64,000 nt of DNA from contig OZ014417.1 of NCBI GenBank assembly GCA_963965975.1, positions 6,491,821 to 6,555,820 of the forward strand, in the 5' to 3' direction. The notes under the pieces are model-generated. The model worked only from the letters and a program-made list of their open reading frames with translations, was not told the origin of the DNA and ran no database searches. This DNA comes from Xestospongia bergquistia (Eukaryota > Porifera > Demospongiae > Haplosclerida > Petrosiidae). Positions 36,319 through 48,000 of the stretch are shown one piece after another. Every line of letters starts with the position of its first letter. Positions within the stretch are counted from its first letter, which is position 1. The position numbers were made by a program, and so were the translations under genes.

Positions 36319-38340
36319 CTTATCCTAATGTAGCAGAATAGCTAATTATTCTGTTATGATTGCAGGCCACTGTTTGATTAAAATTCTTCAATGCTGTTCT
36401 ATTGATGTGAAATTCTTTTAGGTTAATTTTATTTTTATACAGCTTTTTTTATCTTAGTTGACATTTCTTTAAACTACTACTCTTGAAAAACAACTCTTAC
36501 TTTAGAAAAGTCTCCAATTCATACATTATGTCAGATGTAATTAAACCAATATGTAACAGTTGATTGGTTGATTAACTAATACATAATTATACAGCTACAT
36601 ATAAAAAAAATATAAATATAAGAGCAAAATTATATATATATATACAGAGTGTGGCAATGATATTGTCGAATTTATGCCGGAATTAAAATATTTAAAGTAA
36701 AAATTCTGTTATATAATAATATTCATCGTGTATTGAGTGACAAGTGTAATTAATTGTTTGAGCAGTGAAAAATATCTCAGTAGTTAGACAGATGCTGTAA
36801 ATGAGCTTAATCAAGTTTGCAACCTAGTTGTAGAATTACTATTCAGAATTCGAAATTATCACCATCATATGATTCCTCTATATAAGCAAATTACTGACCA
36901 TTGTTACTGCCATCATCACACATTGCTATTATATCTAGCAAATGAACCTAATCAAGGTTGCAACCTAGTTTTAGAATTACTATTCCCTAACTAACAAAAC
37001 ATTTACAATAAGAAACATTAACTTTCTCAACATCATCCTCAACTCTAACACCAGTACATCAGTACTTCTATACAAGAAATTCCTATTGAGTAACAATAAA
37101 TTGAATAGATTTTATAATCACCTTTATCAGAATCATCAACAACTCTTACATCTATGATTAATACATTATTCATCTGTCATGATACTAGCTGATGATTTAG
37201 CTATAACATCAGGATACAACACAGATAGTTGACTTTGACCAAGAAACTTTGACTGAGCAGTTGTTGCTGGAGGTTGAAATACCTCAGTGTGTGTTGATGG
37301 CAGTAACAATGATGAGTAATTTCCATATATAAAGGAATCACATGATGGTGATTATAAAACACATGTAAATGTAAGAGCAATATATAATATATATAGGGTG
37401 CGACAATGATATTGTTACATTTATGCTGGAATTAGAATATTTCGAGAAATAATTTTGTTATATAATGATATGCGTAATGTTAATTATTTGGTTAAAATGA
37501 TCTGAATAACAGGTGTAATTAATTGTCAGAGCAATGAAAATTATCTCAATCATTAGACAGATGCTGTAAAGGCCATTACTATATTTATTCTGTGGTATAT
37601 TTGATGTTTGTTATGTGAAGGGAATGTTATTATATCATTTCCTGTCACTATGTTCTATGGTAGCTTTAATGTGTATTATGTGTAAGGTTGATATCATCTA
37701 TTACTGTCATCATATTTATTGAGTGGTAGCTTTGATGTGTATCATGTAATATTTGTATATATGCTATATATGGTAGTAGCTTTTCTGTGTCACTGTGTCT
37801 AAGAAGGGTGACTATGGATTCATAATAGGAAATCTGTACGCACTACACTTGTGCTAATTTATAGCAAGTGGAAGTACACAAGGACATAGTAATTAGTGAT
37901 TAAAAACATTGTAAGTAGCTTTTGATGTATAAGAGCTGTCACTATTAATTTCTCTATCACTATTTTAATTCTGTGATAGCTTGTATTACAATGTAAGGGT
38001 TGGGACTATATTTTGTGTCAGCTTTTTAATGTGCTCTTTTTGGGAAATAGAAGAATGTTATATAATTATATTGAAACAACAAATCTCTTTTAACAGTGCA
38101 TATATGATTGGTAATATTCTAAGAAGACTTATAAATGGTGTGTCATACTCTTACATCTATATAATGTTATTATATGCAATATATATTATAATATGGCTTT
38201 TAGATGTATAGCAGCATTATCAGACCTTTACCCTTTTACATCAGCCAAGACAATATAAAGAATTGATTATCAAGAGGTAAATGTCTAATATTTGTAGCTC
38301 TAGATTAATTCATCTACCACCTTGAAATTATTAAGTAAAA
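36319..38340. other. Spacer upstream of RTK C, second part
   Basis: Resumes the duplicated spacer (compare 5430 onward and 14560 onward). An insert at about 36800-37340 is not in copies A or B. It has two runs of 'tcaagtttgcaacctagtt' type repeats (near 36810 and 36950), also seen near 40320, and an open minus-strand stretch (37166-37330). A repeat core lies at about 38140-38320. Confidence 0.5.
37166..37330 (-). other. Orphan open stretch, possible terminal exon fragment
   Basis: Minus-strand reading gives about 52 codons ending TAA at 37166, with wording that looks coded rather than random (for example SLLLPSTHTEVFQPPATTAQ) and less AT than its surroundings. No start, partner exon or family was recognised. 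It could be the end of a transposase or a displaced C-terminal exon; it is absent from spacer copies A and B. Confidence 0.35.
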
Positions 38341-39240
38341 CTGTATATTGCTAGTCACACTATATACATCCTTTGATTGGCAAAGGTACTAAAGATAGTG
38401 TTAGAAATATATTTACAGTAAGACTTTAACGAATGAAGAGACTGTGAATAGTTTATGTGTAGTCACTGGACTGGATTACTGGTACTAGACTAGTCTCGTA
38501 ACCACCCAGATCTACGACGAGGAGACGAGGGAAAAATTTGGTCTGGTGAATCGAGTTGACATGCTAAGTCAGGAATACGTTACTGTTGTTGATAGAGTAA
38601 ACTGTCAATTATCAGTCGCGTCTATTGCCCGCCCGTACGTCTGTATATAGGACAGAGTGAGGACTCAGATGTACAAAACTTTAAAAGTAATATAATAAGA
38701 ACATTGATAATATTACTAATAGAGGATACAGATGGGACAATTCAATGAGAAAGGACAACAGTTCCAAACAAAACAACCATAAAGAGATTAAAATTGATTT
38801 AACTATGAGACTGCTGCGTTGACTTGTTAATCTAATTTAATGGCAACGACGGTATTTCCTTTTACCAGCAGTACAAGCAAAAATCAATCATGGGATTTCT
38901 CCTACAGACTACAATTTGTTAGTCATAAGCATGCTCAGTTGTTAAACCGTTGTTGTTATGTTAAAAAACAGTGTTTACTGCATGAAAGTAAGTTTCTTAA
39001 AAGAATCTCTTACGATCTATGTTTATAATTTGGATGTTGGTTTCAAATCATGTTAGAATTGGTTACTGTGGGTTCTGATATGTTGTTTAAGTGACTCTCG
39101 CTCAGAGCAAAAGAGAGAAAATAATAGTTCATTCAGCTGTTAGGTTAAGATTGGCTCTGGCTGTGAGTTCTTAATTATTACGGTTAATCAATTATATATT
39201 GTTTGATGGTTATAGTTTTTCCATGTTTGCTTTCAATAAT
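38340..39240. repeat. Conserved spacer module M, copy 3
   Basis: Third copy of the block at 6700-7660 and 16080-16900, including 'tagtctcgtaaccacccaga' and the ATG-containing 'atggcaacgacgg' at 38839. It marks the far end of RTK unit C. Confidence 0.5.
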
Positions 39241-40320
39241 TTTACTTTTTTAAAATTTTATATATGTCTGTGTGTGTGACACTCACATATATAAGTCTAC
39301 TTTCACAATTATGATATCTTTGGTTTCTGAATTCTGTAACTCAACAAAACACCTTTAAATAGTTTTACACTATTGTTAATTCTCCAATCTTAAAACTTAT
39401 TAATAAATCAGTCTGTGTGTTGCAACAACAAACTATTCAACTAATTTTAGGACATTTTTTACCTTTCTTCTTCCCAGGTCGTCTCCTTTATATTTAAAAC
39501 AGGACTTGTCACGTTTTTTGATTTATGAGAACTCTCTCCACATTTTCATTTGGTGAGGTACTGTTATAACAGTTAGTAGAACATTTACTGCTTAATGCTA
39601 GACTCTGAACTGGAGCTAGTAAAAAGATAAGGAAAATATGCTATATGCATTACATACTTGTCCTGTATGATCATCATACGTGCTATGTAAGAAATATTGA
39701 ATTGAATTGATTCTAAAACTGTGTTTAGATGTTTGATAGCTAGTTTTAAATTCTAACGTGTAATGAATTTTTAATAGGCTCTGGAAATGTCATTCTATTC
39801 CATTCCACTTTGGGAGCAGGTCTATCATGCAAAGTATAGCTGTTCTATAAATATTGTTGGATACTGTTCCAGCTACAAAATTTGGACAATAAAAGCAACT
39901 AAGACTTATAAGATTTCTTATTTATTTGCCTCCAACAAAACCATTTTACTTTAAATAAATGTTATTAATATTATTTTGATATGTTTTTGTAAATGAAACA
40001 AACGGAGAAACAAATCATTGTTTTTGCTTACCTCTAATACTACACAAAATACTCAAATTCTGGATAAGAATATATTCAGACTATTACATGATTTGGAGAG
40101 AAGAATACCATTCTTATTTACTAAAAAAAACTGGTACAGTAATTACAAGATAAGAAATCTCAACTCTGTTTGGAACAGCATGTATGAGGGCTATAACACC
40201 ACACAACATACTGAATTGGTACAGCATAACTGGAATATTTATGTGAATGAATTGTTTTTTCTATTGCTCACACTGCCATGTCATTTTATCTCATGGCATG
40301 TTATCTAGCAAATGACCCTA
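39241..40320. other. Unassigned intergenic stretch
   Basis: No homology to the other blocks was recognised. A 96-codon plus-strand frame at 40018-40308 has unremarkable composition and no recognised motif, so it is not called as a gene. Short open runs on the minus strand near 39480-39600 may be transposon debris. Confidence 0.4.
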
Positions 40321-41119
40321 ATCAAGTTTGTAACCTAGTTTTAAAATTACTATTCAGGACTAAAAATTATCATTATCATATAATTCCTTCATAAAAGAAA
40401 ATGACTTATCCTTGTTACTGCTGCTAGTGGGCAAGGCACTTTAAGTAAAAAGTAATAATAGAATTTATGTGTTCAAGATTTAAGTGTACCATTGACACAT
40501 GATTCGTTCATCTACAATATCTCAACAAATAAGATATGCAATCTTTGACTGTCATTGCAATCAATGACCACTAGTAAATGAAGTAGTTTTAAACCACAGG
40601 CAACAATTGTTCTTTCAAACTTTTTGTTGATGTGTATAATGTGTATAAAAGCTGTTACTATTAATTTCTCTTATCACTGTCATAGATTCTGTGATAGCTA
40701 TGTATTACAATGTAAGAGTTGGCACTTCATTATGTGTCAGTTTTTCATTGTCATTGTGCTCTTTATGGGAAATAGAAGTACACAAATCGTGTAGTTCCAG
40801 AGTAATTAATAATAATTAATAACTATATTATGTTATATAATTATATTGAAACAACAAATCTCTTTTAATAGTGTATATATGATTGGTAATATTCTAAGAA
40901 GAGTTATAAATTGTGTGTATACTATTACATCTAGATGATGTTATTTTATGTAATATATATTATAATACAATTTTTAGATATATAGCAGCATTATCAGACC
41001 TTCACCCTTTGATATCAGCCAAGACAATATAAAGAATTGATTATCAAGAGGTGAATGTCTAATATTTGTAGCTCTAGATTAATTCATCTGCCATCTTGAA
41101 ATTAATAAATAAAACTGTG
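40321..41119. other. Fragment of a fourth spacer unit
   Basis: Begins with the 'tcaagtttgtaacctagtt' repeat also found near 36810 and continues (from about 40620) with spacer sequence like 15590-16080, including a repeat core at about 40920-41100. No kinase gene accompanies it. It is therefore a partial fourth copy of the duplicated unit. Confidence 0.5.
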
Positions 41120-41665
41120 AATTGCTAGTCACACTACATACATCCCTTAGTTGGCAAATGTACTAAAGAAAGTGTTAGAAATATACTTACAGTAAGAGTT
41201 TAACGAATGAAGAGACTGTGAAAACTCTATCTGTAGTCACTGGACTGGATTACTGGTACTAGACTAATCTCGTAACCACCCAGATCTACGACGAGGAGAC
41301 GAGCGAAAAATGTAGATCTGGCGAATCGAGTTGACGTGCTAAGTCAGGAATACGTTACTGTTGTGGGTAGAGTAAACTGTCAATTATCAGTCGCGCCTTT
41401 TTCCAGTACGTCTGTGTACAGGACAGAGTGAGCTTACGTAGATGTAGAAAACTTTAAAAGAAATAAAATAAAAACATTAACAATATTACTAATAGAAGAT
41501 ACAAATGGGACAATTCTATGAAAGGACAACAGTTCGAAAACAGGAAAGGATCTGTTAAACAAACAGATTAAAATTGATTCAAGTATGAGACTGCTCCGTT
41601 GACCTGTCAATCTAACTTATTGGCAACAACGGCATTTCCTTCTACCTGCAGTGCAAGCGAAAATC
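41120..41665. repeat. Conserved spacer module M, copy 4 (shortened)
   Basis: Fourth copy of the module, with 'gatctacgacgag' and 'ctgctccgttgacctgtcaa'. It is cut off at about 41665, where the Tigger-like relic begins. Confidence 0.5.
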
Positions 41666-42240
41666 AATAAATCCATACATTGTACCATGAACTTTGCCCT
41701 CAGTCAATTTCAGTTTAACAGTCTTCTTATTAAATATTACAAGTGTAGGTAAAGCAAAACCACCAGCATTATAACATGACATAACTGTATTACACTTTGT
41801 ATTACCAGTAATGTATGACTTAGGTGACTATTTGAATAAATCAGCCTCTCAATATTTTATATAATAAAAAAATAATTTTCTAAAAATTCCAAAAGAACCA
41901 TAGATTATACGACCATGCATGTTATTAATTCTCAGAGACTCAGAGAGTCGAGTTTAATGATAAGTAAGAAATGATTTCTATGTATGCCAACTGTTGAATT
42001 CATTCTTCCTGTCAACTTTTTTTCTATTACTTGCTACTTTGTACAGAAATATCCAAAGGAGGAACATCCTGTAATAAAACTAGCTAGTTCAATTTCTTAG
42101 AAGAATTCAGATATCGAGCCCACTTTTGCAATCAAATGACACTTTGCCACTTACTTTATCACGTAGAGTGGACCTTGGAATGCCAATTTCCACCAGTGAT
42201 CAACAGTCATTCCTCTTATGCATTTACTGACTACATGTGA
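41665..42240 (-). mobile_element. Relic of a Tigger-like transposase
   Basis: Two separate minus-strand segments resemble the intact transposase at 31688-33753. Around 42105-42200 the reading GIPRSTLRDKVSGKVS matches the helix-turn-helix end. Around 41665-41800 the reading CYNAGGFALPTLVIFNKK followed by GTMYGFID matches the segment between the first and second catalytic Asp. Several hundred bases of the expected gene between them are missing or unrecognisable, with stops, so it is a decayed internal fragment. No TIRs were found. The wording differs enough that it is a different family, not a copy of the young transposon. Confidence 0.75.
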
Positions 42241-44568
42241 GTTACATGGAATTTAGGAGTTGTCCAAGCCTGGCATTTTTCAAAATGTGATGTTAAATTT
42301 GTACACACAAGTGATGATAAGTTTAATCATAATGGTTCTATATGTTTTATTTACTCTACAAGAGGAACGGTAGTACAAAGAAGTATAACTTAATTAGTAG
42401 GTTTTCAAATTTAATGAACATTAATTAATATGAGCCACACATCTACTGATACCATCTCCACTTAGTACATAACATCATGAAAGAGAATTGAGCACAAAAA
42501 AAGATGGGAGTTTAACTTGATGCTTTCAATACATAAACTATTATGTGTCAATAATTAATAAAAGTTTTTAATTCATTTTTACTGGATTAAATTGCTACGA
42601 GTTTGCTAAAAATACTTTGACATTTAATAAAATGAACTCTAGCTTTATTGTATGACACCAAAGCCATCCATTGGCCATAGAATTTACAGATTTTTTTCAC
42701 AATTGATAGAGTTTGTAATATAATCAGGACTTACTTTCAGTATATTAACCTTATTTTCAAGGAAATGAAAGGGCCGAGTATTTATTAATTTGCCTTATTT
42801 TGTAACAATAGGAAAATTATAAACATGAATAGCTGCACCTGTACTATTGTTTTCCTGCACTTCCTCTTGACCTAATATTGTAGATACTGTTCTCTAGAAA
42901 TAACAATACATAGACCTGTTTGTAATTAATATTACTCATTCGAACAATGTTAGTATTTGAGTAAGATTAAAGCAACTGAGAATTTGAGAAAACTTGTATA
43001 TAGAATATTTCATGCAATATGAGTAACTTCTGTTTACGTTTCTTTAAAAAAATATACATGATACACAAGATATGATCATGACAGACAATATGAAGTATGA
43101 AGTAATAGTGAATCTGATTTTTATAGATCAAATGTCAAATTTTATATAGAAATGTGAGAATCTGGTTATCAATGGATTGAAGTGAGTTTGACAATAACTA
43201 TAACTTATACAAGCCAAATTTACAGCAAAATAATCCTGCATTTTTTATTATTGCTGTTTACACACAGATTTTGGTGTTGTTTTGTTATCGAAGAATCAAG
43301 TATCAGATGGAAACACATATTATGAATAATGAAATAAAGATTTCTCAGAGAAATACAAAAGTTGAATGATCACTCAATGGAATGAAAAGTGAAATTAATG
43401 TAGCTAATTAAGATGTTGACACCACACTATATACTATATCAAAAATTACAAATAAATTACTGTACTCTTTTGTCTACCCATTTCTCCATGACTTATGTTT
43501 GTTATCTTAGTATAGTGTTATCTGTCTTTAAGAGTAGCATCAAAAACATAAATTATTATCCTACTTACAATAATAGCTATATGTATAGAAGGGGATAAAC
43601 TTGATTAAGGCAGACTGAATTTTGTGTTGAATCTGTCTTTATCCTTCTCAACATTGTTGACTGGTATTACCTCAGCTAAGTATGAGAGAGAACTAACTGA
43701 AAGATGTACCTGATATTTTACATCAATACAAGTTTTTCTTTGTATTTAAGTGTAAGGTTTGAACAGGGATTTTGCATGCACAAGTGATATTTAAATCCAA
43801 CGAGACATGTAATGAATGATAAGGGTCCAAAAGTGACAATTCCATGTTTTATTTCCTTTACAAGGTGAGTGGCAGAACAATCAAATAAACACTAGTCCAC
43901 TGTAGATTTTCAGAGTTCTACAATGAACACCCAATTGAAGAGATTATTGAAATCCTCAATGTTTGTATATATTTAGTCTTAATTAAATAATTTGGGTCAC
44001 AGTGCTTACAAAATAAAGAATATTTATGATTTATGAAAGGACAAGAAATCATTGTCAGGAGTTCATATTCTTGCTTTCTGTATGGAATGTCCAATTATTG
44101 GAACTGTTTGCATTAAGGTAGTGTGGCTCAATAAATAGGGTTTTAATTTAAGTAGCATTTAGGAAACCTTAGAGTGAAGTTTCCTTGTGGTATAAATTCT
44201 CTATAATGTTATTTGATAAATATGAGCCAAGCATTTACTGGTACCCTCCCCTACCACTTTCATAGCATTAGCAAAGAGTATATTGAGCACAAAGATGAGA
44301 GTTTAGCTTGCAATTAATAGTTTCAATTCATGGACTATATTTTGTGTTAATTATTAAGAACAAAACATTTTTACATTACAATTTTATAGAACAATATTGC
44401 TGTTAGTAATTTATTAGCACTACTTCGACTTTTAATAAAATGAAATCCAGCCTTATTACATTCACACTGCAATTGATTTTTTTCAAAATCAATTGCAGTC
44501 TCCAGTTTTTCTTTTCACAATTCCTACAGTTTGTAATAATAATAAAATCAGCAGTTACTTTTAGCACA
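42241..44568. other. Tandemly duplicated 3' flank of the kinase-less receptor, with an exon relic
   Basis: 42220-42900 resembles 43770-45200 in order ('atatgagcca..catctactg' near 42430 against 44220; 'cacaattgatagagtttg' near 42700 against 'cacaattcctacagtttg' near 44515). It includes a decayed copy of the tail exon 45099-45200 at about 42785-42885, whose donor is no longer GT and whose frame runs into a stop. The intermediate tail exons are missing in this copy. The rest (42900-43770) shows nothing recognisable. Confidence 0.6.
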
Positions 44569-45014
44569 TTAACCTTGTTTTGAAAGAACTAAAGGAGGCC
44601 CTTGCTTTTGTGCAGTCATTGCTGTACCATAACCATGATTGGAAGTCATTTCAAAATGTTCTACATCTGAGGTTCCATGTTCACTATAGTATATATACAC
44701 AGTTTATATCATCATTGTATATGACTGGTTTACCTTGCTTTCTTAGAAGAAGGAACAGGAGGAGTTGGTTTCTTTTGTGCAGTCATTCCTTTGCCATAAC
44801 CATAATTGTATGCCATTTCAAAATGTTCTATATCTGAGGCTCCATGTTCACTATAGTATATATGTACAATATATATCATCATTGTATATGACTGGTTTAC
44901 CTTGCTTTCTTAGGAGTAGAGACAGGAAGAATTGGTTGCTTTTGGACATTCTCCATTGTACTGTAATGATATATATAGATATATATATATATACATACAT
45001 ACATGCATACATAT

Positions 45015-45051
<37 letters not shown>

Positions 45052-48000
45052 GTATATATGTATTTATCTGGATACAACCAGAGTATTTATTAACTTACCT
45101 TCTTTTCATAACAATAGGAGAAGCATAAACATGACTAGCTGCACTTGTACTATTGCTTTCCTGAACTTTCTCTTGACCTAATTTTGTAGATATTGGTTCC
45201 CTGGAATTAAAATAATAATTGTTATAGAACCTATTTGTTATTAATATTACTCATAACATTGAGGAACATTTATCACTTCATAGATCCTATCCTCTGTCAC
45301 ATCTTGCAGGTCATTCATATTTCTTTTAAAAAAGGTAGATACAATTTACTCATATTACATGAAATATGCTACATACATTTTTCTGGAATTTTCAGTTGTC
45401 TTATTGTTACTCAGATCCTCATAATAGTTTTCAGCATATACAACACTAAATTCAATATATATTACAGTATACTTTGTGAAAAGAATCACTGATTACCTGT
45501 TTGGAGAAATATCATTCTTATCATGTGCACAGTACAGCTCATTGTTAAATTTTGTTTCTGTTGCCAAATAACATTGATCTTTATTCTTATTTTCTCCTTC
45601 TTGCTTTTCATGCCGTCTGTATATATTGTAATGACCTCCTTATTTGAAATTATATGTACAACATACCTTCTTTTTAAAATGTAATTTCTTTTTGGTATAC
45701 ATTTCCTTAAAATGCAAACTGATAATATTATACAACAAACACAAAGAAACAATGACAGGCCACCAGCAGAACCAATAGCACTGAATAAAATCATTTTGTG
45801 TTTTGTGTTAGTTTCAATACTTGGTGTCTGAGTTGGACTTGTGCTAATGACTACTGGAGTTGAGTCATTTGACAGAAAATAAACTGATGTCACTGTTAAC
45901 AATTGTTCATTGATAAGTATTTCAGGATTATTTGCAGTCCAATTTTGTAATACAGTCAATAGTAGTGATGTTGTGAAATTAGATATAGCAGATAATCTTG
46001 CTCTCATTTGTACTGTATGTTTACTGTCACACTGTAAAGTGTTATCTGATATATAGTCTGAAGTTATTGAACAATAACAGACTTTATTCAACACTCTAAT
46101 TATGACTTGAGTAATCTCAGTGAGTTTACTTTCAGTTTTATTTAGCTATAACAAGAAATTAATTATAATATTTGTCATTGTTATATAACTTACTATCCAT
46201 AGATAACAGTTATCCAATCCATTGATATATATAACAATTAGTTTGTTGTCATATACTTTAAAGAAAAAGCTTAAAATCATAATTAAAAAAACTAACCAGG
46301 AATTAGTATATTTTGAGATTCCAAACCACGTCCTTCTTTAGTTTGTGCTGACACTGACAAACAATATTTTGAGAGTGGATTCAGATTTCCTACTTTAATT
46401 GAAGTATTAAGAGAATGTATTAATAAATTGCTTATGTCAACCACAACACAAATATCTATTGATTTGGTCAGATTAAAGGAATATCCTGTCACAATTCCTC
46501 TCCCCTCTTCTAGTGTCAGTGGCTTTATTTCCACTATTATTTCTGTTAGAGAAACTCTCTGAGCTAGTTCAATGTTTGGAGCCACTCTGGGAACTATAGA
46601 AAAGCAAAATAAATAGTATATAGTAATTTTATAATACATTTATTATGAATACTTGTGTCTTTTAGTTTTACCTGTCTCCTGAGTAAAAAATAATTTATAT
46701 AAAGGTTCTCCTATACCAGCAATAGTAACTGCAGAAACATTAACTTCATATGGAGTATAAGGATCTATAAATAGGATAAAAATTGTAACAAATACAATTT
46801 AAGATTTAAACTAACTCAGATAATATATTAGGTGATATAAGCTTTCTTCAAGTTCAAATCTAACAGATTGATTTTCTGTCAAACTCCTAATACTGATGTT
46901 GTAGTGTAAAATAATTCCATTTGATATTAATGGTGGTTCCCATGAAATGTTGACAGATGAATTAGATAGCACATTGATAGTCAAATGATGTATGGAGCCT
47001 GGCTCTATAGTTCACCACATGAAAGAGTATGACATATTTTATAAAGACTTTTCATCTATCTATTCCTTTTGTATAGATATCCCTCCATCCATCAATCTAA
47101 CCTGTCTGTTTAGTTTTATTGTAAACAAAGTTTGACTGAGGTCCTTCACCTCTACTAGTAGTACCTGATATACTTACTCCCACTTGTTGATAGGGTGTCA
47201 TTCCCTCCAGGAGATATAGTGTGAACTGACTATCTACAATTCTAGTAGATATCTCACTACCATTGGTATAGTTGATGTACAGAGTATAGTGAGTAATGAC
47301 ACCATTAGGTATCATTGGAGGTTCCCATTTAATCAGAAGAGATGAAGAATTAACAACACTAACTGTAACATTAACTGGAGAGTCTTTAGGAGCTAAATTG
47401 GAAGGTTATAACCTAATTAATAATAGTTAGTCTGTCACTTACCATCTTCTAATGTAGTAAAATTAATACATTGTGTTTTACCTGTTCCATTAGTTGTCCA
47501 TTGAGGTGTTACACAGCATATATAAGGAGTATATGGCTTTAAAAATAGTACAGTGGTATACAATTTCTGAGTGATGTCTGATGTTATTATAGTGTTAGTA
47601 TTTGATATATTACACATTACTATGTAACCATCAAAACTTCCATATTGCATGTATTGAAATGGAGGATTCCATGTTATTATGCAATGTGTACTGGTAAGTT
47701 GTGAATAAGTAATATCTTGAATAGTTCCTATACAGGAAAATAGTATTTTAATAGAATAATTTTAAATACACTCTTTTTTGTATAGTATAATTTGTATGGT
47801 TCAATCAAAGTGATCATTAACCATTAACTTAAGCGTATATATGAATACCTATAATATAAGTGAATCAGAGGCTAATTTGTTAATAGCATACTAAGCTGTT
47901 GACAATATTTATAGTTTGTATATTATTTCATTATGCATAATTTACCTAGGCAATGAATCCCATCAATTGCAAGTACACTTGTTGTATCACAGGAGCAGTA

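Noticed and set aside
40018-40308. Plus-strand 96-codon frame
   Set aside because: No start (first codon is not ATG), no recognisable motif and no splice context; length is within chance for AT-rich DNA with alternative starts.
44580-45181. Plus-strand frames of 85 and 138 codons
   Set aside because: They run antisense through tail exons and the AT microsatellite; the minus-strand exons have matching splice phases.
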